A stretch of DNA of 11,339 nucleotides, taken from contig JAPUKI010000123.1 in the NCBI GenBank assembly GCA_027295745.1, positions 1-11,339 of the forward strand. The letters are read 5' to 3'. Each line of letters begins with the position of its first letter. Within the stretch, counting starts at the first letter, position 1. Of this stretch, positions 1 through 6,933 are shown piece by piece. A program made the position numbers and the translations under genes. The stretch is from Acidobacteriota bacterium (GTDB lineage: Bacteria > Acidobacteriota > UBA6911 > RPQK01 > JADFOI01). The notes beneath the pieces were generated by a model. That model ran no database searches and had not been told where the DNA came from. It worked only from the letters and a program-made list of their open reading frames with translations.

Positions 1-433
1 GTGTCTTTCCTTCCTTCATAAACAGCCCGGGCGCTGTGCCATTGGGGTTCTCAATCGGCACAGCACCTTCAGGCACCATTGCTTGCCGCAGGTTGTTGTT
101 CGTCATCTTGAGATCAATCTTTTGGTACCGTCGCCTCAATCCCTCAAGAATGGCGGAATCTCGTGCCAGTCTTCGTCCCAGTGCTTTAGCCACGATCTCC
201 CGGGTAATGTCATCATGAGTAGGTCCCAGGCCGCCCGTAACAATGACAATCTCGGAACCTTTCAACGCACTCACCAGGGCCCCTACGATCTCCTCTTCCC
301 GATCCCCCACAACAAACTTTCGCATAACTGTAAGGCCGAATTCGTTGAGCTTTTTGGTGATGAAGAGAGAATTGGTTTCGACCCGAGAAGGGATTAAAAG
401 CTCAGTCCCGACAGCGATAATTTCTGCCCGCAT
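1..433 (-). CDS. cinA: CinA-like protein, N-terminal part (cut by left edge)
   Basis: Reading from the ATG at 431-433 to the window edge gives 144 open codons of the molybdopterin-binding (MoCF-biosynthesis-like) domain of CinA. Seen: the N-terminal GTELL (residues 9-13), ETNS (19-22), the loop GGLGPTHDD (67-75) and, near the edge, NPNGTAPG. These are hallmark CinA positions. In the family this domain acts as an ADP-ribose pyrophosphatase-like module and is often followed by a C-terminal nicotinamide-mononucleotide deamidase domain involved in NAD recycling. That second half lies outside the window, so its presence is unknown. The start is well supported: GGAG sits 5 nt upstream (439-442). 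The gene follows pgpA by 76 nt that contain heptamer repeats. pgpA-cinA adjacency is common in bacteria and often continues to recA, which would be expected to the left. Not a pseudogene as far as visible. Confidence 0.95.
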   Translation of the reverse strand, partial: MRAEIIAVGTELLIPSRVETNSLFITKKLNEFGLTVMRKFVVGDREEEIVGALVSALKGSEIVIVTGGLGPTHDDITREIVAKALGRRLARDSAILEGLRRRYQKIDLKMTNNNLRQAMVPEGAVPIENPNGTAPGLFMKEGKT

Positions 434-438
434 GACGA

Positions 439-442
439 CTCC
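439..442 (-). promoter_or_regulatory. Ribosome binding site of cinA
   Basis: GGAG on the minus strand, 5 nt before the cinA ATG (431-433). It fixes the cinA start and lies directly downstream (in transcription sense) of the heptamer repeat block. Confidence 0.6.
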
Positions 443-449
443 AGAATTC

Positions 450-494
450 AGGTTCCAGGTTCCAGGTTCCAGAGAGCTTCTGGATTCTGGATTC
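450..494. repeat. Intergenic heptamer tandem repeats (two units)
   Basis: On the plus strand AGGTTCC occurs three times head to tail (450-456, 457-463, 464-470), and TGGATTC occurs twice (481-487, 488-494). Both units are 7 bp long and fill most of the 76-nt gap between pgpA and cinA. Short inverted pairs occur around them: ccagaat 441-447 with attctgg 484-490, and ccaga 469-473 with tctgg 479-483. A weak RNA fold is therefore possible, but there is no terminator-like T-run. Confidence 0.85.
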
Positions 495-509
495 TTTCTC
501 TCGTACGCT

Positions 510-971
510 TCAGCCGCTAAGCAAGACCAGGATTTTCAATGACAATCCTGCATAGAGACCTGCAATCAGGTCATCACAGACGATACCGACTCCTCCTGGT
601 AATTTCTCACTGCTGCGGACGGGAAACGGCTTCACAATATCAAAGAACCGGAACAGGAAGAACCCGGCAACAAGAGAGACCATGGACACGGGAACCCACA
701 GCAAGCAAAGCACTTGCCCGAGAATCTCATCGATGACTATCTTTGAGGGATCAGGATCGTCTTCAGAGAGAGAGACTCGCGTTGACAAGACAACAGCTGG
801 AAAAGTCAACAATACGACAAAGCCGCCCAGAACGATCGTCTCATGAGCAGGCAAAAACCAGTGGAGAAGGAAGACCGGCAAAAGGGCTACCAGAGAACCC
901 CAGGTTCCCGGGGCCACCGGCAGGTAGCCTGCACCCAACCCGGTGACGAAGGCGTAAACCAGACGATCCAG
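510..971 (-). CDS. pgpA: Phosphatidylglycerophosphatase A
   Basis: PgpA removes the phosphate from phosphatidylglycerophosphate at the inner membrane to give phosphatidylglycerol. From a start at 971 the protein has 153 residues. Seen: GLGAGYLPVAPGTWGSL (residues 11-27), the acidic IDEILGQ segment (80-86, with D81 and E82), FFDIVKPFP, and the C-terminal GGVGIVCDDLIAGLYAG. These are the signature blocks of the family in the right order, with hydrophobic membrane stretches between them. The start is uncertain. The longest reading begins at a TTG (1035-1037), overlaps yacG by 65 nt and adds a basic 22-residue extension not expected in the family. A CTG at 969-971 sits 6 nt after a perfect GGAGG (978-982) just past the yacG stop, so it is preferred. 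The gene is tightly coupled to yacG and followed by cinA. Confidence 0.93.
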   Translation of the reverse strand: MDRLVYAFVTGLGAGYLPVAPGTWGSLVALLPVFLLHWFLPAHETIVLGGFVVLLTFPAVVLSTRVSLSEDDPDPSKIVIDEILGQVLCLLWVPVSMVSLVAGFFLFRFFDIVKPFPVRSSEKLPGGVGIVCDDLIAGLYAGLSLKILVLLSG

Positions 972-972
972 C

Positions 973-1149
973 TCATTCCTCCGCTTCTGTTTCAGATTTC
1001 GAGATCTTCTGCCCTTTGATTCGATAGTCTCCGTCAAGCCATTTCCCTAAGTCAAGAAGACGGCAGCGCTCGCTGCAGAAGGGCATGAAGGAGTGATCAC
1101 CTGATATCTTTTGACCACAGGTAGGACAATTTGGACCTGGCCGTTTCAT
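973..1149 (-). CDS. yacG: DNA gyrase inhibitor YacG-type zinc-finger protein
   Basis: A 58-residue zinc-ribbon protein. Cysteines at residues 8, 11, 25 and 29 form the CxxC...CxxxC zinc site, followed by ERCRLLDLGKWLDGDYRI, the diagnostic YacG block. In E. coli YacG binds the GyrB subunit and blocks DNA binding by gyrase; zinc binding is known for the family. The length matches (about 60 residues). The start at ATG 1147-1149 lies 2 nt after the rimO stop codon (1152-1154), so translation is probably coupled to rimO. The reading frame is open further upstream inside rimO, but that extension is the shadow of another frame. The acidic C-terminal tail is weakly conserved in the family. In E. coli the gene sits next to coaE and zapD; here it lies between rimO and pgpA. 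Confidence 0.93.
   Translation of the reverse strand: MKRPGPNCPTCGQKISGDHSFMPFCSERCRLLDLGKWLDGDYRIKGQKISKSETEAEE
978..982 (-). promoter_or_regulatory. Strong Shine-Dalgarno inside the end of yacG, for pgpA
   Basis: GGAGG on the minus strand, overlapping the last glutamate codons of yacG. It is 6 nt before an in-frame CTG (969-971) of pgpA. It is only 2 nt before an ATG (974-976) that is out of frame with pgpA. No ATG or GTG in the pgpA frame exists nearby. Confidence 0.55.
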
Positions 1150-1151
1150 AC

Positions 1152-2495
1152 CTAGGTGTCCAAGACTGTTCCGACCAGATCGTACTCGTGCGCCTCGGTG
1201 ATTTGAACGGGAACGATGTCGCCGGGGCTGACCTTCTCGGTGATTCCGTCGTTCAAGTAAACAACCCCATCGATGTCCGGAGCCTGAGAAGACAATCGGC
1301 CTTCCCACATTAGCTCGCTCTCTCGTGAGCTTCCTTCCAGCAAAACTGGCAAACACTTTCCGATCATTTCGCGATTCTTTTTCTTAGAGATACCTGCTTG
1401 CAATTTCATCAACCGCTTCTGACGATCTTTCTTGACATCCTCAGGAACCTTTTCATCGAGTTGATGGGCAGCAGAGTCCTCTTCATCAGAATAGGTAAAG
1501 ACACCAAGCCTGTCGAATTGCATCTCTTCAACGAACCCCATCAATTCCTCCACATCCTCTTCCCTCTCGCCCGGAGACCCCACAATCATGGTTGTCCGAA
1601 TCGCAACCTCAGGGATGTGGCGCCGGATCCGACCAATCAGCCTCGACAGGGAGGCTCTATTGCCGCCTCTTTTCATACGCCTGAGAACTCTTTGTGAGGC
1701 GTGTTGAAGAGGAATGTCAATATACTTGCAGGCAGAGGGAGTCTGGGCAATGGCCTCCAGAAGCTCATCGTAAACATTGTTGGGATAGACATAGAGCACA
1801 CGGACCCACTCAATCCCCTCTATTTCTCCGAGGCCCCGGACCAGATCGGCCAAGCCGTGGCGATTTCCCCAGTCCCAGCCGTACATGGTCGTGTCCTGTC
1901 CAATGAGATTCAGTTCCTTGATACCTTGAGCTGCCAAGCCCATTGCTTCTCTCAAAATGGAATCCATGGGACGACTCCGAAAGGGACCTCGCATCCTGGG
2001 AATCACGCAGAAAGTACAAGTATGATCGCAACCTTCGGCAATTTTTATATATGCACTGTAGCCTGGAGTAGTGAGTACTCTGGGATCGGAATCACTGTAA
2101 AGATACAGCTCCCTGGATTCAAACTGAGGGGGAGCTTTTAGGTGAGGAGTTTCACCGCAATGCTTGAGGATCTCCGGGATTTCATTGGTTCCAATGACCG
2201 CATCCACCTCGGGGATCTGAGCCAGGATCTCTTCCCGGTATCTCTCGACCAGACAGCCGGCCACAATCAGCTTCCGACAATTTCCATGGATCTTCTGCTG
2301 TGCCATCTCGAGAATGGTGTCGATGGACTCCTGCTTCGCACTTTCTATAAAGCCACAGGTATTCACTACGATGATCTGAGCATCCTCCTGAGATGCTGTG
2401 ATTTCGTATCCGCTTTGGGCCAGCAATCCCAGCATGACCTCGCTGTCAACGAGATTTTTCGGACACCCCAAGCTCACAAATCCAATCTTTTTCAT
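1152..2495 (-). CDS. rimO: Ribosomal protein S12 methylthiotransferase RimO
   Basis: A radical-SAM enzyme of 447 residues that adds a methylthio group to the beta-carbon of a conserved aspartate of ribosomal protein S12. Seen in order: the N-terminal UPF0004 domain with LGCPKNLVDSE and cluster cysteines C11, C47 and C81; IGTNE (101-105); the radical-SAM triad C156-C160-C163 (CDHTCTFC) followed by the SAM-domain body; and a C-terminal TRAM-like domain (VSPGDIVPVQI near the end). The LGCPKNLVDSE form separates RimO from its tRNA-modifying relative MiaB. The ATG at 2493-2495 is chosen because the protein then begins KKIGFVSLGCPKN as in the family; a longer reading to 2546 would run into the upstream gene. 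No Shine-Dalgarno is visible, but an extended -10 box lies just upstream. It lies 26 nt after the transglutaminase gene and 2 nt before yacG. Confidence 0.97.
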   Translation of the reverse strand: MKKIGFVSLGCPKNLVDSEVMLGLLAQSGYEITASQEDAQIIVVNTCGFIESAKQESIDTILEMAQQKIHGNCRKLIVAGCLVERYREEILAQIPEVDAVIGTNEIPEILKHCGETPHLKAPPQFESRELYLYSDSDPRVLTTPGYSAYIKIAEGCDHTCTFCVIPRMRGPFRSRPMDSILREAMGLAAQGIKELNLIGQDTTMYGWDWGNRHGLADLVRGLGEIEGIEWVRVLYVYPNNVYDELLEAIAQTPSACKYIDIPLQHASQRVLRRMKRGGNRASLSRLIGRIRRHIPEVAIRTTMIVGSPGEREEDVEELMGFVEEMQFDRLGVFTYSDEEDSAAHQLDEKVPEDVKKDRQKRLMKLQAGISKKKNREMIGKCLPVLLEGSSRESELMWEGRLSSQAPDIDGVVYLNDGITEKVSPGDIVPVQITEAHEYDLVGTVLDT

Positions 2496-2504
2496 TAGCG
2501 ATTG

Positions 2505-2513
2505 ATTATAACA
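2505..2513 (-). promoter_or_regulatory. Candidate extended -10 promoter for rimO (leaderless)
   Basis: The minus strand reads TGTTATAAT, a perfect TATAAT preceded by the TGn extended -10 motif, 9 nt before the rimO ATG. Transcription would begin about 2-3 nt before the ATG. No -35 consensus is visible at the right distance, as expected for extended -10 promoters. No Shine-Dalgarno lies between the box and the ATG. Confidence 0.45.
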
Positions 2514-2521
2514 GGGAGTTC

Positions 2522-4606
2522 TTACCGCCGCAGTTCTTTCAGCCAACCGTAGAGCTGTGACAGATCAGACGATCCTAGCGGGAAATGACCGAAGCGATTG
2601 CGGTAGTAAAGTTGTGTGATGAAAGCCGGCTCAAGCGCGTTAAGATCCACCTGGATTCTTTCCACAAACTCATTAGGGGTCTCGGCGGGTCTCTTCACAA
2701 GCCCCTTTCGCCTCAGAAGATCCAGCATTTCCAGGTAATACTCAGGAGCAATCCTGGAGCTTGCCTGCTGAAAAAACCACTGTTTCCAGAGCACTCGAAC
2801 ATATCTCCGATATCGGTAAGAAATCCACAGAGCGGCCACCCCCAAACAACCTAAGACAATATAGATCACCGTTGAGGAATCCCATTTCTTGAAATTATCC
2901 AGCCATTTGAGCTGGGCAAACTCGTCAAGTTCCAGGGAGATCTGAGAAAGCTTTGTCAAGGAGGAACGAATGTTGTAGCTGAGGGAGCGGAAAAACCCGA
3001 TCTGTTTGACTCGATTGTAGGTGATAATTTCAGTCCAGAACATATCGACTGCGTCGAGAAATTGGCCAAACCAACGGGACAACGCGACTCTCGGTCTTAA
3101 AGTAGTGCTCGACGGAGTAGCATCAAATTCCACCCAGCCAGGACCGGGAAAGAAACCTTCAACCCAACTGTGCGCATCAGACTGCCGAACGATAAAGTAG
3201 TCATTGAACCGATTTAATTCCCCAAGGTGAAACCCATTGACGACCCGAGCAGGAATGCCGACACTGCGCATCAAAATGGCCTGGGCTGTAGCGAAGTACT
3301 CACAATGACCGACTTTGGTCTCAAACAGAAAGTCATGCAAAGGATCGTCAGCACTGGCCGACTGGTTCTCCAGAGAATATCCATAGTTTTCTCTCAGAAA
3401 ATATTCAATTGCCAGTGCCTTCTCTACGGGGCTCCTCTGCGTCTGCGTCACTTCTTGGGCCAGTCTGGAGATACCGGGACTAAGATCTGGAAGCTGTAGA
3501 TAACGCCTTCGGTAAGCTTCTGAAATAACAGTCTCTTCCAAGGGACGAGCCAATTTCTCTTCCCGCGTGATCAGGTCTGAGTAGACGACATATTTGAGGG
3601 GTCCTTGCCCCTGTCGATAGATTCCTACCGAGTCATTGCCGTCCTTAAAGACAAAACTTCTGGAAAAGTCATCTCCCGTTAGCAGAACCATCTCAGGTGC
3701 GGCAAAAATCATATTGCTGATAGGTTCCAGGAGAACACTCTGCTGAACCAACAATTCGTAGTCACGGCGAGTCTCGGAAACGAGGATCCCTCCGTACCTT
3801 CTATCTCTAGAAATTCGACGAAAACCTTCTCTCGTATTGAGCCAACTCCTGCCGTCATAGTAGTCAAGAGCGATACCCCTCCACTTCAGATTGGGGGACA
3901 CATTTTCCGCCTTAGTGTCGAGCTTTACTCTCATCACCACGTCCGTGTTGACAAGGATCTTCCCGATATCACCCAGGTTCACCTTGTCCGAGAAGCCACT
4001 CATATGCAGGTCTAAACCCCTATCGACTCTGAAGAGACCGAGCGAAACGCGAGGAATCACGACAAAGATGGGAATAGAAATCAGGACAATGAGCGCTGTG
4101 ATGACCAATGCCACTTTGGCATACCCGGACAGCGAGAAATGAGCTGCCCGATTCTCCTCGTAAGCTTTCTTACTTTCGAAAAGGATAAAGGTCAGGATGG
4201 AGGAGAAAATGTAGAACACCAGTGTAGCGAGAAAGGAAATGGAGATGGTGTAGGCAGACGCAAACAGTAAGAAACCAAAGGAGACAGAGTAGAGGATCAG
4301 ATAATCTCTTTCAGTTTGTCGAGTGAAAAGCTTGACTAGACTGACCAGAACCAACAAGTGGACGGTAGCGCTTACAAAACCTGAGAGGGTCAATGCATCC
4401 ACCAGAAAGAGGGCTATGAAGAAAACAAAGAGGATCAATTGCACCCAATTGGGGAGCTCGATGATTCTGGTCTTCCAACTCGCCGCAACCGCCAGAATAT
4501 AAAGGGCTGTCACGACTGGGCCGAGAGCTTCACTGGCAAACAGAGCAATAAACCCCGAGAGCAACAGGAGGTAGCTCGATAGTTTGAAAGCCTTCTCAAA
4601 ACCCAT
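2522..4606 (-). CDS. TgpA-type transmembrane transglutaminase-like protein
   Basis: A 694-residue membrane protein of the DUF3488/TgpA class. About seven hydrophobic helices occupy residues ~10-185. An extracytoplasmic region follows, with a transglutaminase-like domain showing the thiol-protease triad: Cys435 (GHCEYF), His479 (DAHSW) and Asp495 (WVEFDATP). A last helix at ~579-599 (VIYIVLGCLGVAALWISYR) precedes a cytoplasmic tail of about 95 residues that resembles DUF4129. All catalytic residues are present, so an active enzyme is likely, but substrates are unknown for almost all family members. In Pseudomonas aeruginosa TgpA is essential. The ATG at 4604-4606 is chosen for its AGGGGA 5 nt upstream; a longer reading to 4696 overlaps the DUF58 gene with an unlikely N-terminus. 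It is the third gene of the MoxR-DUF58-transglutaminase operon, 29 nt after the DUF58 stop. Confidence 0.95.
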   Translation of the reverse strand: MGFEKAFKLSSYLLLLSGFIALFASEALGPVVTALYILAVAASWKTRIIELPNWVQLILFVFFIALFLVDALTLSGFVSATVHLLVLVSLVKLFTRQTERDYLILYSVSFGFLLFASAYTISISFLATLVFYIFSSILTFILFESKKAYEENRAAHFSLSGYAKVALVITALIVLISIPIFVVIPRVSLGLFRVDRGLDLHMSGFSDKVNLGDIGKILVNTDVVMRVKLDTKAENVSPNLKWRGIALDYYDGRSWLNTREGFRRISRDRRYGGILVSETRRDYELLVQQSVLLEPISNMIFAAPEMVLLTGDDFSRSFVFKDGNDSVGIYRQGQGPLKYVVYSDLITREEKLARPLEETVISEAYRRRYLQLPDLSPGISRLAQEVTQTQRSPVEKALAIEYFLRENYGYSLENQSASADDPLHDFLFETKVGHCEYFATAQAILMRSVGIPARVVNGFHLGELNRFNDYFIVRQSDAHSWVEGFFPGPGWVEFDATPSSTTLRPRVALSRWFGQFLDAVDMFWTEIITYNRVKQIGFFRSLSYNIRSSLTKLSQISLELDEFAQLKWLDNFKKWDSSTVIYIVLGCLGVAALWISYRYRRYVRVLWKQWFFQQASSRIAPEYYLEMLDLLRRKGLVKRPAETPNEFVERIQVDLNALEPAFITQLYYRNRFGHFPLGSSDLSQLYGWLKELRR

Positions 4607-4611
4607 GCTTT

Positions 4612-4617
4612 TCCCCT
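4612..4617 (-). promoter_or_regulatory. Ribosome binding site of the transglutaminase gene
   Basis: AGGGGA on the minus strand, 5 nt before the ATG at 4604-4606 and within the 29-nt gap after the DUF58 stop. It decides the start of the transglutaminase-like protein. Confidence 0.6.
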
Positions 4618-4635
4618 GTTCTTTAGGAGTCCGGG

Positions 4636-5904
4636 CTAGGACTGCAAATAATCCACGTGCCGGAGACCCTCCTGTTGCACCACGGAACCAGCACAAAACA
4701 AGATGCAGGGCACCGTAGCCTCCCGCATGTCAAATTGTGTTTCCTGGGCAGGCTGCACCTGGGCCAGGTATTCCATAAACGCCTCATACTCCTCTGCTCG
4801 TCCATCGACTGTGGCTTCAAACTCGCCTGAACTGAACTGGAACTTCTGACCATTCCCTCGGAAGTAATGACCGAGAGAAGCAATATAGGAAACCGCTTTT
4901 TCGAATTGTGCCAGGTTGGAAGGAGAACGATCCTGCAGATAGGTCGAAAAGAAAACCTTCAATGGGACTTCGTCCTCCTCCTGAGCAAAATCCTTAATCA
5001 TCAAACGGGCCAGTTTTGCGGTAGCCTTCCAGTGAACAAAACGAGCATCATCATCAGGTTTGTAGTGACGAATATTGTACAGCTCGCTGCCCCTCCCCTT
5101 GCGGTCCTGCCCCTCCAGGCCTTGAAAACTGGGATGGTGGAGAAAGAGAGGTCTCAAATCACACAGTGCTGGATAGACCATGATTTCTCCCGAGGCATCC
5201 AGGGTTCTGCCTCGCCAGAAAAATCCGAATGGGAAGGTGGTCCTTATCTCGAAGCCCTGTAAAGGATAGATTCCTCTGCGGCTAAATTCGCAATGCAGTC
5301 TCAACCGCAGATTCTCGCCTGCTCGAACGTAAGGGAAATTTTTCTCTTGTACAAAGAAACTCGTATCTTCCTGCTCTTCTGTCCCTCTCTCTTCCCCTTT
5401 GAGTCTGAGAGCGAAAGAGGGAAACCATTTCTTGAGATTGTGCAGCGTGATCAGAAAGATCGTCTTTTGTTTTGCATGCATCCCCTTGGGAACACTGAGG
5501 CTGATCTTCAGTCCAAACAGGACTATTTTGGCCACAATACCGGAAACGACCAGTGAAGCCAATAGAAATGAAAGAACCAGAATCAATAAGTTGTTGCCGG
5601 TGTTGAAGGTTGCAAAGGACAGAGTGAAAACTATCAGAATAAAGAAAGCTCCTCGCCGAGTAAATCGGAAGAACCGCAGATTAGCAAAAACCTCCAGCTT
5701 GACACGAGCCAACAGCCTTGGAACCAGCGTCAAGCAAACCACGAAGGCAAAAATCAGGGAAATGACGGCCAGGAAGGCTGCGGCATAGAATTGCCCACCC
5801 TGCCGCGCTATGGAGCTCAAAACCGCCAGAAGAAAAGCAGAAATGAGAAAAAGAGAAGGCCAGAGGAACTCTTTAATGCCCTTGACCTTCATCCAGGCGG
5901 TCAT
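4636..5904 (-). CDS. DUF58 domain-containing membrane protein
   Basis: A 422-residue protein with four hydrophobic segments near residues 14-34, 39-61, 86-104 and 107-130. A beta-rich region follows, then the DUF58 core YNIRHYKPDDDARFVHWKAT, centred near residue 285 and including the diagnostic R-Y-x-x-G/P-D and W-K/R elements. The C-terminal part resembles a von Willebrand factor A-like fold, as is usual in this family. No biochemical role is established. Such proteins are thought to be clients or partners of the neighbouring MoxR ATPase. The gene starts 4 nt after the moxR stop and ends 29 nt before the transglutaminase start, so the three form one operon. The start is taken at ATG 5902-5904. 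A second Met four codons on (MKVKGIK) is equally possible, and neither has a well-placed Shine-Dalgarno, so re-initiation after moxR is likely. Confidence 0.93.
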   Translation of the reverse strand: MTAWMKVKGIKEFLWPSLFLISAFLLAVLSSIARQGGQFYAAAFLAVISLIFAFVVCLTLVPRLLARVKLEVFANLRFFRFTRRGAFFILIVFTLSFATFNTGNNLLILVLSFLLASLVVSGIVAKIVLFGLKISLSVPKGMHAKQKTIFLITLHNLKKWFPSFALRLKGEERGTEEQEDTSFFVQEKNFPYVRAGENLRLRLHCEFSRRGIYPLQGFEIRTTFPFGFFWRGRTLDASGEIMVYPALCDLRPLFLHHPSFQGLEGQDRKGRGSELYNIRHYKPDDDARFVHWKATAKLARLMIKDFAQEEDEVPLKVFFSTYLQDRSPSNLAQFEKAVSYIASLGHYFRGNGQKFQFSSGEFEATVDGRAEEYEAFMEYLAQVQPAQETQFDMREATVPCILFCAGSVVQQEGLRHVDYLQS

Positions 5905-5908
5905 TTGA

Positions 5909-6883
5909 CTATAGTGGGATCTCCACTTCCTCGATCAATCCCTGGATGATGGCTTCCGATTCTTCACTCTTGTGCAAAGGAGATGAATACTTGGTACTGA
6001 CTATTACGCGGTGGGCAAAAACAGGTACGGCTAATAGCTTCACGTCATCCGGGGTACAGTAATTGCGCCCCTTCGAGAAAGCTCTCGCTTGGGCCGCCCC
6101 ATACAGTGCCATGGCACCCCGAGGACTCACCCCCAGGGTGAGGAATTCACTTTGTCGGGTAGCTTGAACCAGCTCCATGAGATAGTCCAACAGGCTATCT
6201 TCCACTTCTACTTTCTCGATCATTTTCTGAGCTTCCTGAACTTCTTCAGCCGTTATCACCGGTGTGAGATGGTCAGCGGTATCGTAGCTGATGTGAGAAC
6301 GCAGGATCTGTTTCTCATCCGCCTGATTGGGATAGCCCATCTGAAGGCGCATCAGAAAGCGGTCCAACTGCGACTCCGGTAAGGGATAGGTACCATGGTG
6401 TTCCACGGGATTTTGGGTGGCAATCACCATGAAGGGCTGAGGAAGGTCGTAAGTCTGGTCCTCGATAGTGACCTTCCCTTCACTCATGGCCTCCAGAAGA
6501 GCGCTCTGAGTTTTAGGAGTTGTGCGATTAATTTCGTCTGCTAGAACTACATTTGCAAACAGCGGTCCTTTGCGAAACTCAAAGTGATGTTCCACCTGGT
6601 TAAAGATTGATGCCCCTAGTAGATCGGAAGGAAGAAGGTCACTTGTGAACTGGATCCTGTGAAACGTGCAATCGAAGGACCGAGCTAGCGCATGAGCCAG
6701 AGTGGTTTTCCCGACTCCAGGCACGTCTTCAATCAGCAGATGGCCTTGAGCTAACAACGCAACGGTCGCCCTCTCCACAACCTCAGACTTGCCTTTAATA
6801 ACCCGTTCAATCGAAGCCTGAAGTGCACTGATTTTGCTAGCTATTTTGCTAGCTAACTCTTGGGGAGCCACTGTGGTTTCCAC
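5909..6883 (-). CDS. MoxR-family AAA+ ATPase
   Basis: A 324-residue AAA+ ATPase of the MoxR class, thought to act as a chaperone in maturing or activating metal- or VWA-containing protein complexes. Seen: Walker A GVGKTT (56-61, Lys59), Walker B VVLADE (112-117), sensor-1 ATQNP (155-159, Asn158), and LPESQLDRF (168-176), which holds the likely arginine finger Arg175. The lid-domain SPRGAMAL block follows. Length is normal. The reading starts at GTG 6881-6883; a second GTG four codons on is possible. No Shine-Dalgarno is visible, but a promoter-like TTGATC-N18-TATCAT lies just upstream. Residues 11-18 repeat ASKI because of a 12-bp DNA duplication. First gene of the MoxR-DUF58-transglutaminase operon. 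The name MoxR is used for the family only; the in vivo partner here is inferred from the neighbours. Confidence 0.95.
   Translation of the reverse strand: METTVAPQELASKIASKISALQASIERVIKGKSEVVERATVALLAQGHLLIEDVPGVGKTTLAHALARSFDCTFHRIQFTSDLLPSDLLGASIFNQVEHHFEFRKGPLFANVVLADEINRTTPKTQSALLEAMSEGKVTIEDQTYDLPQPFMVIATQNPVEHHGTYPLPESQLDRFLMRLQMGYPNQADEKQILRSHISYDTADHLTPVITAEEVQEAQKMIEKVEVEDSLLDYLMELVQATRQSEFLTLGVSPRGAMALYGAAQARAFSKGRNYCTPDDVKLLAVPVFAHRVIVSTKYSSPLHKSEESEAIIQGLIEEVEIPL
6831..6854. repeat. 12-bp exact tandem duplication in moxR
   Basis: The plus-strand 12-mer ATTTTGCTAGCT occurs at 6831-6842 and again at 6843-6854 without a gap. Being a multiple of three it keeps the frame and encodes ASKI twice near the MoxR N-terminus, ahead of the ATPase core. 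Confidence 0.9.
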
Positions 6884-6890
6884 ACTTGCT

Positions 6891-6920
6891 ATGATACTGT
6901 TTCAGCCAAACCCAGATCAA
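6891..6920 (-). promoter_or_regulatory. Candidate promoter of the moxR operon
   Basis: The minus strand has TTGATC (6915-6920), an 18-nt spacer and TATCAT (6891-6896): four and five matches to the -35 and -10 consensus. The -10 ends 7 nt before the GTG start, so the transcript would be almost leaderless. The element lies between the large palindrome and moxR, where a promoter for a new transcription unit is expected. Confidence 0.4.
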
Positions 6921-6933
6921 TAAGCTAGCAGCC

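Noticed and set aside
450..494. CRISPR-like repeat array
   Set aside because: Units are only 7 bp and contiguous, with no spacers.
83..542. Plus-strand frames at the left edge
   Set aside because: They are antisense to cinA, which shows clear conserved motifs on the minus strand.
973..1356. Long minus-strand frame reading through yacG into rimO
   Set aside because: Only the last 58 residues resemble YacG; the rest is an arginine-rich out-of-frame reading of rimO.
1701..2141. Plus-strand open frame of 146 codons
   Set aside because: It lies wholly antisense to rimO, whose residues are conserved; the product has no recognisable domain.
4623..4883. Minus-strand frame of 86 codons overlapping the DUF58 end
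   Set aside because: Out-of-frame shadow of the DUF58 C-terminus; composition is not protein-like and the region is already coding.
5905..5924. TATAGT and GGAG upstream of the DUF58 start as promoter and ribosome site
   Set aside because: TATAGT is only 3 nt from the ATG and overlaps the moxR stop, and GGAG is 16 nt away; both are poorly placed.
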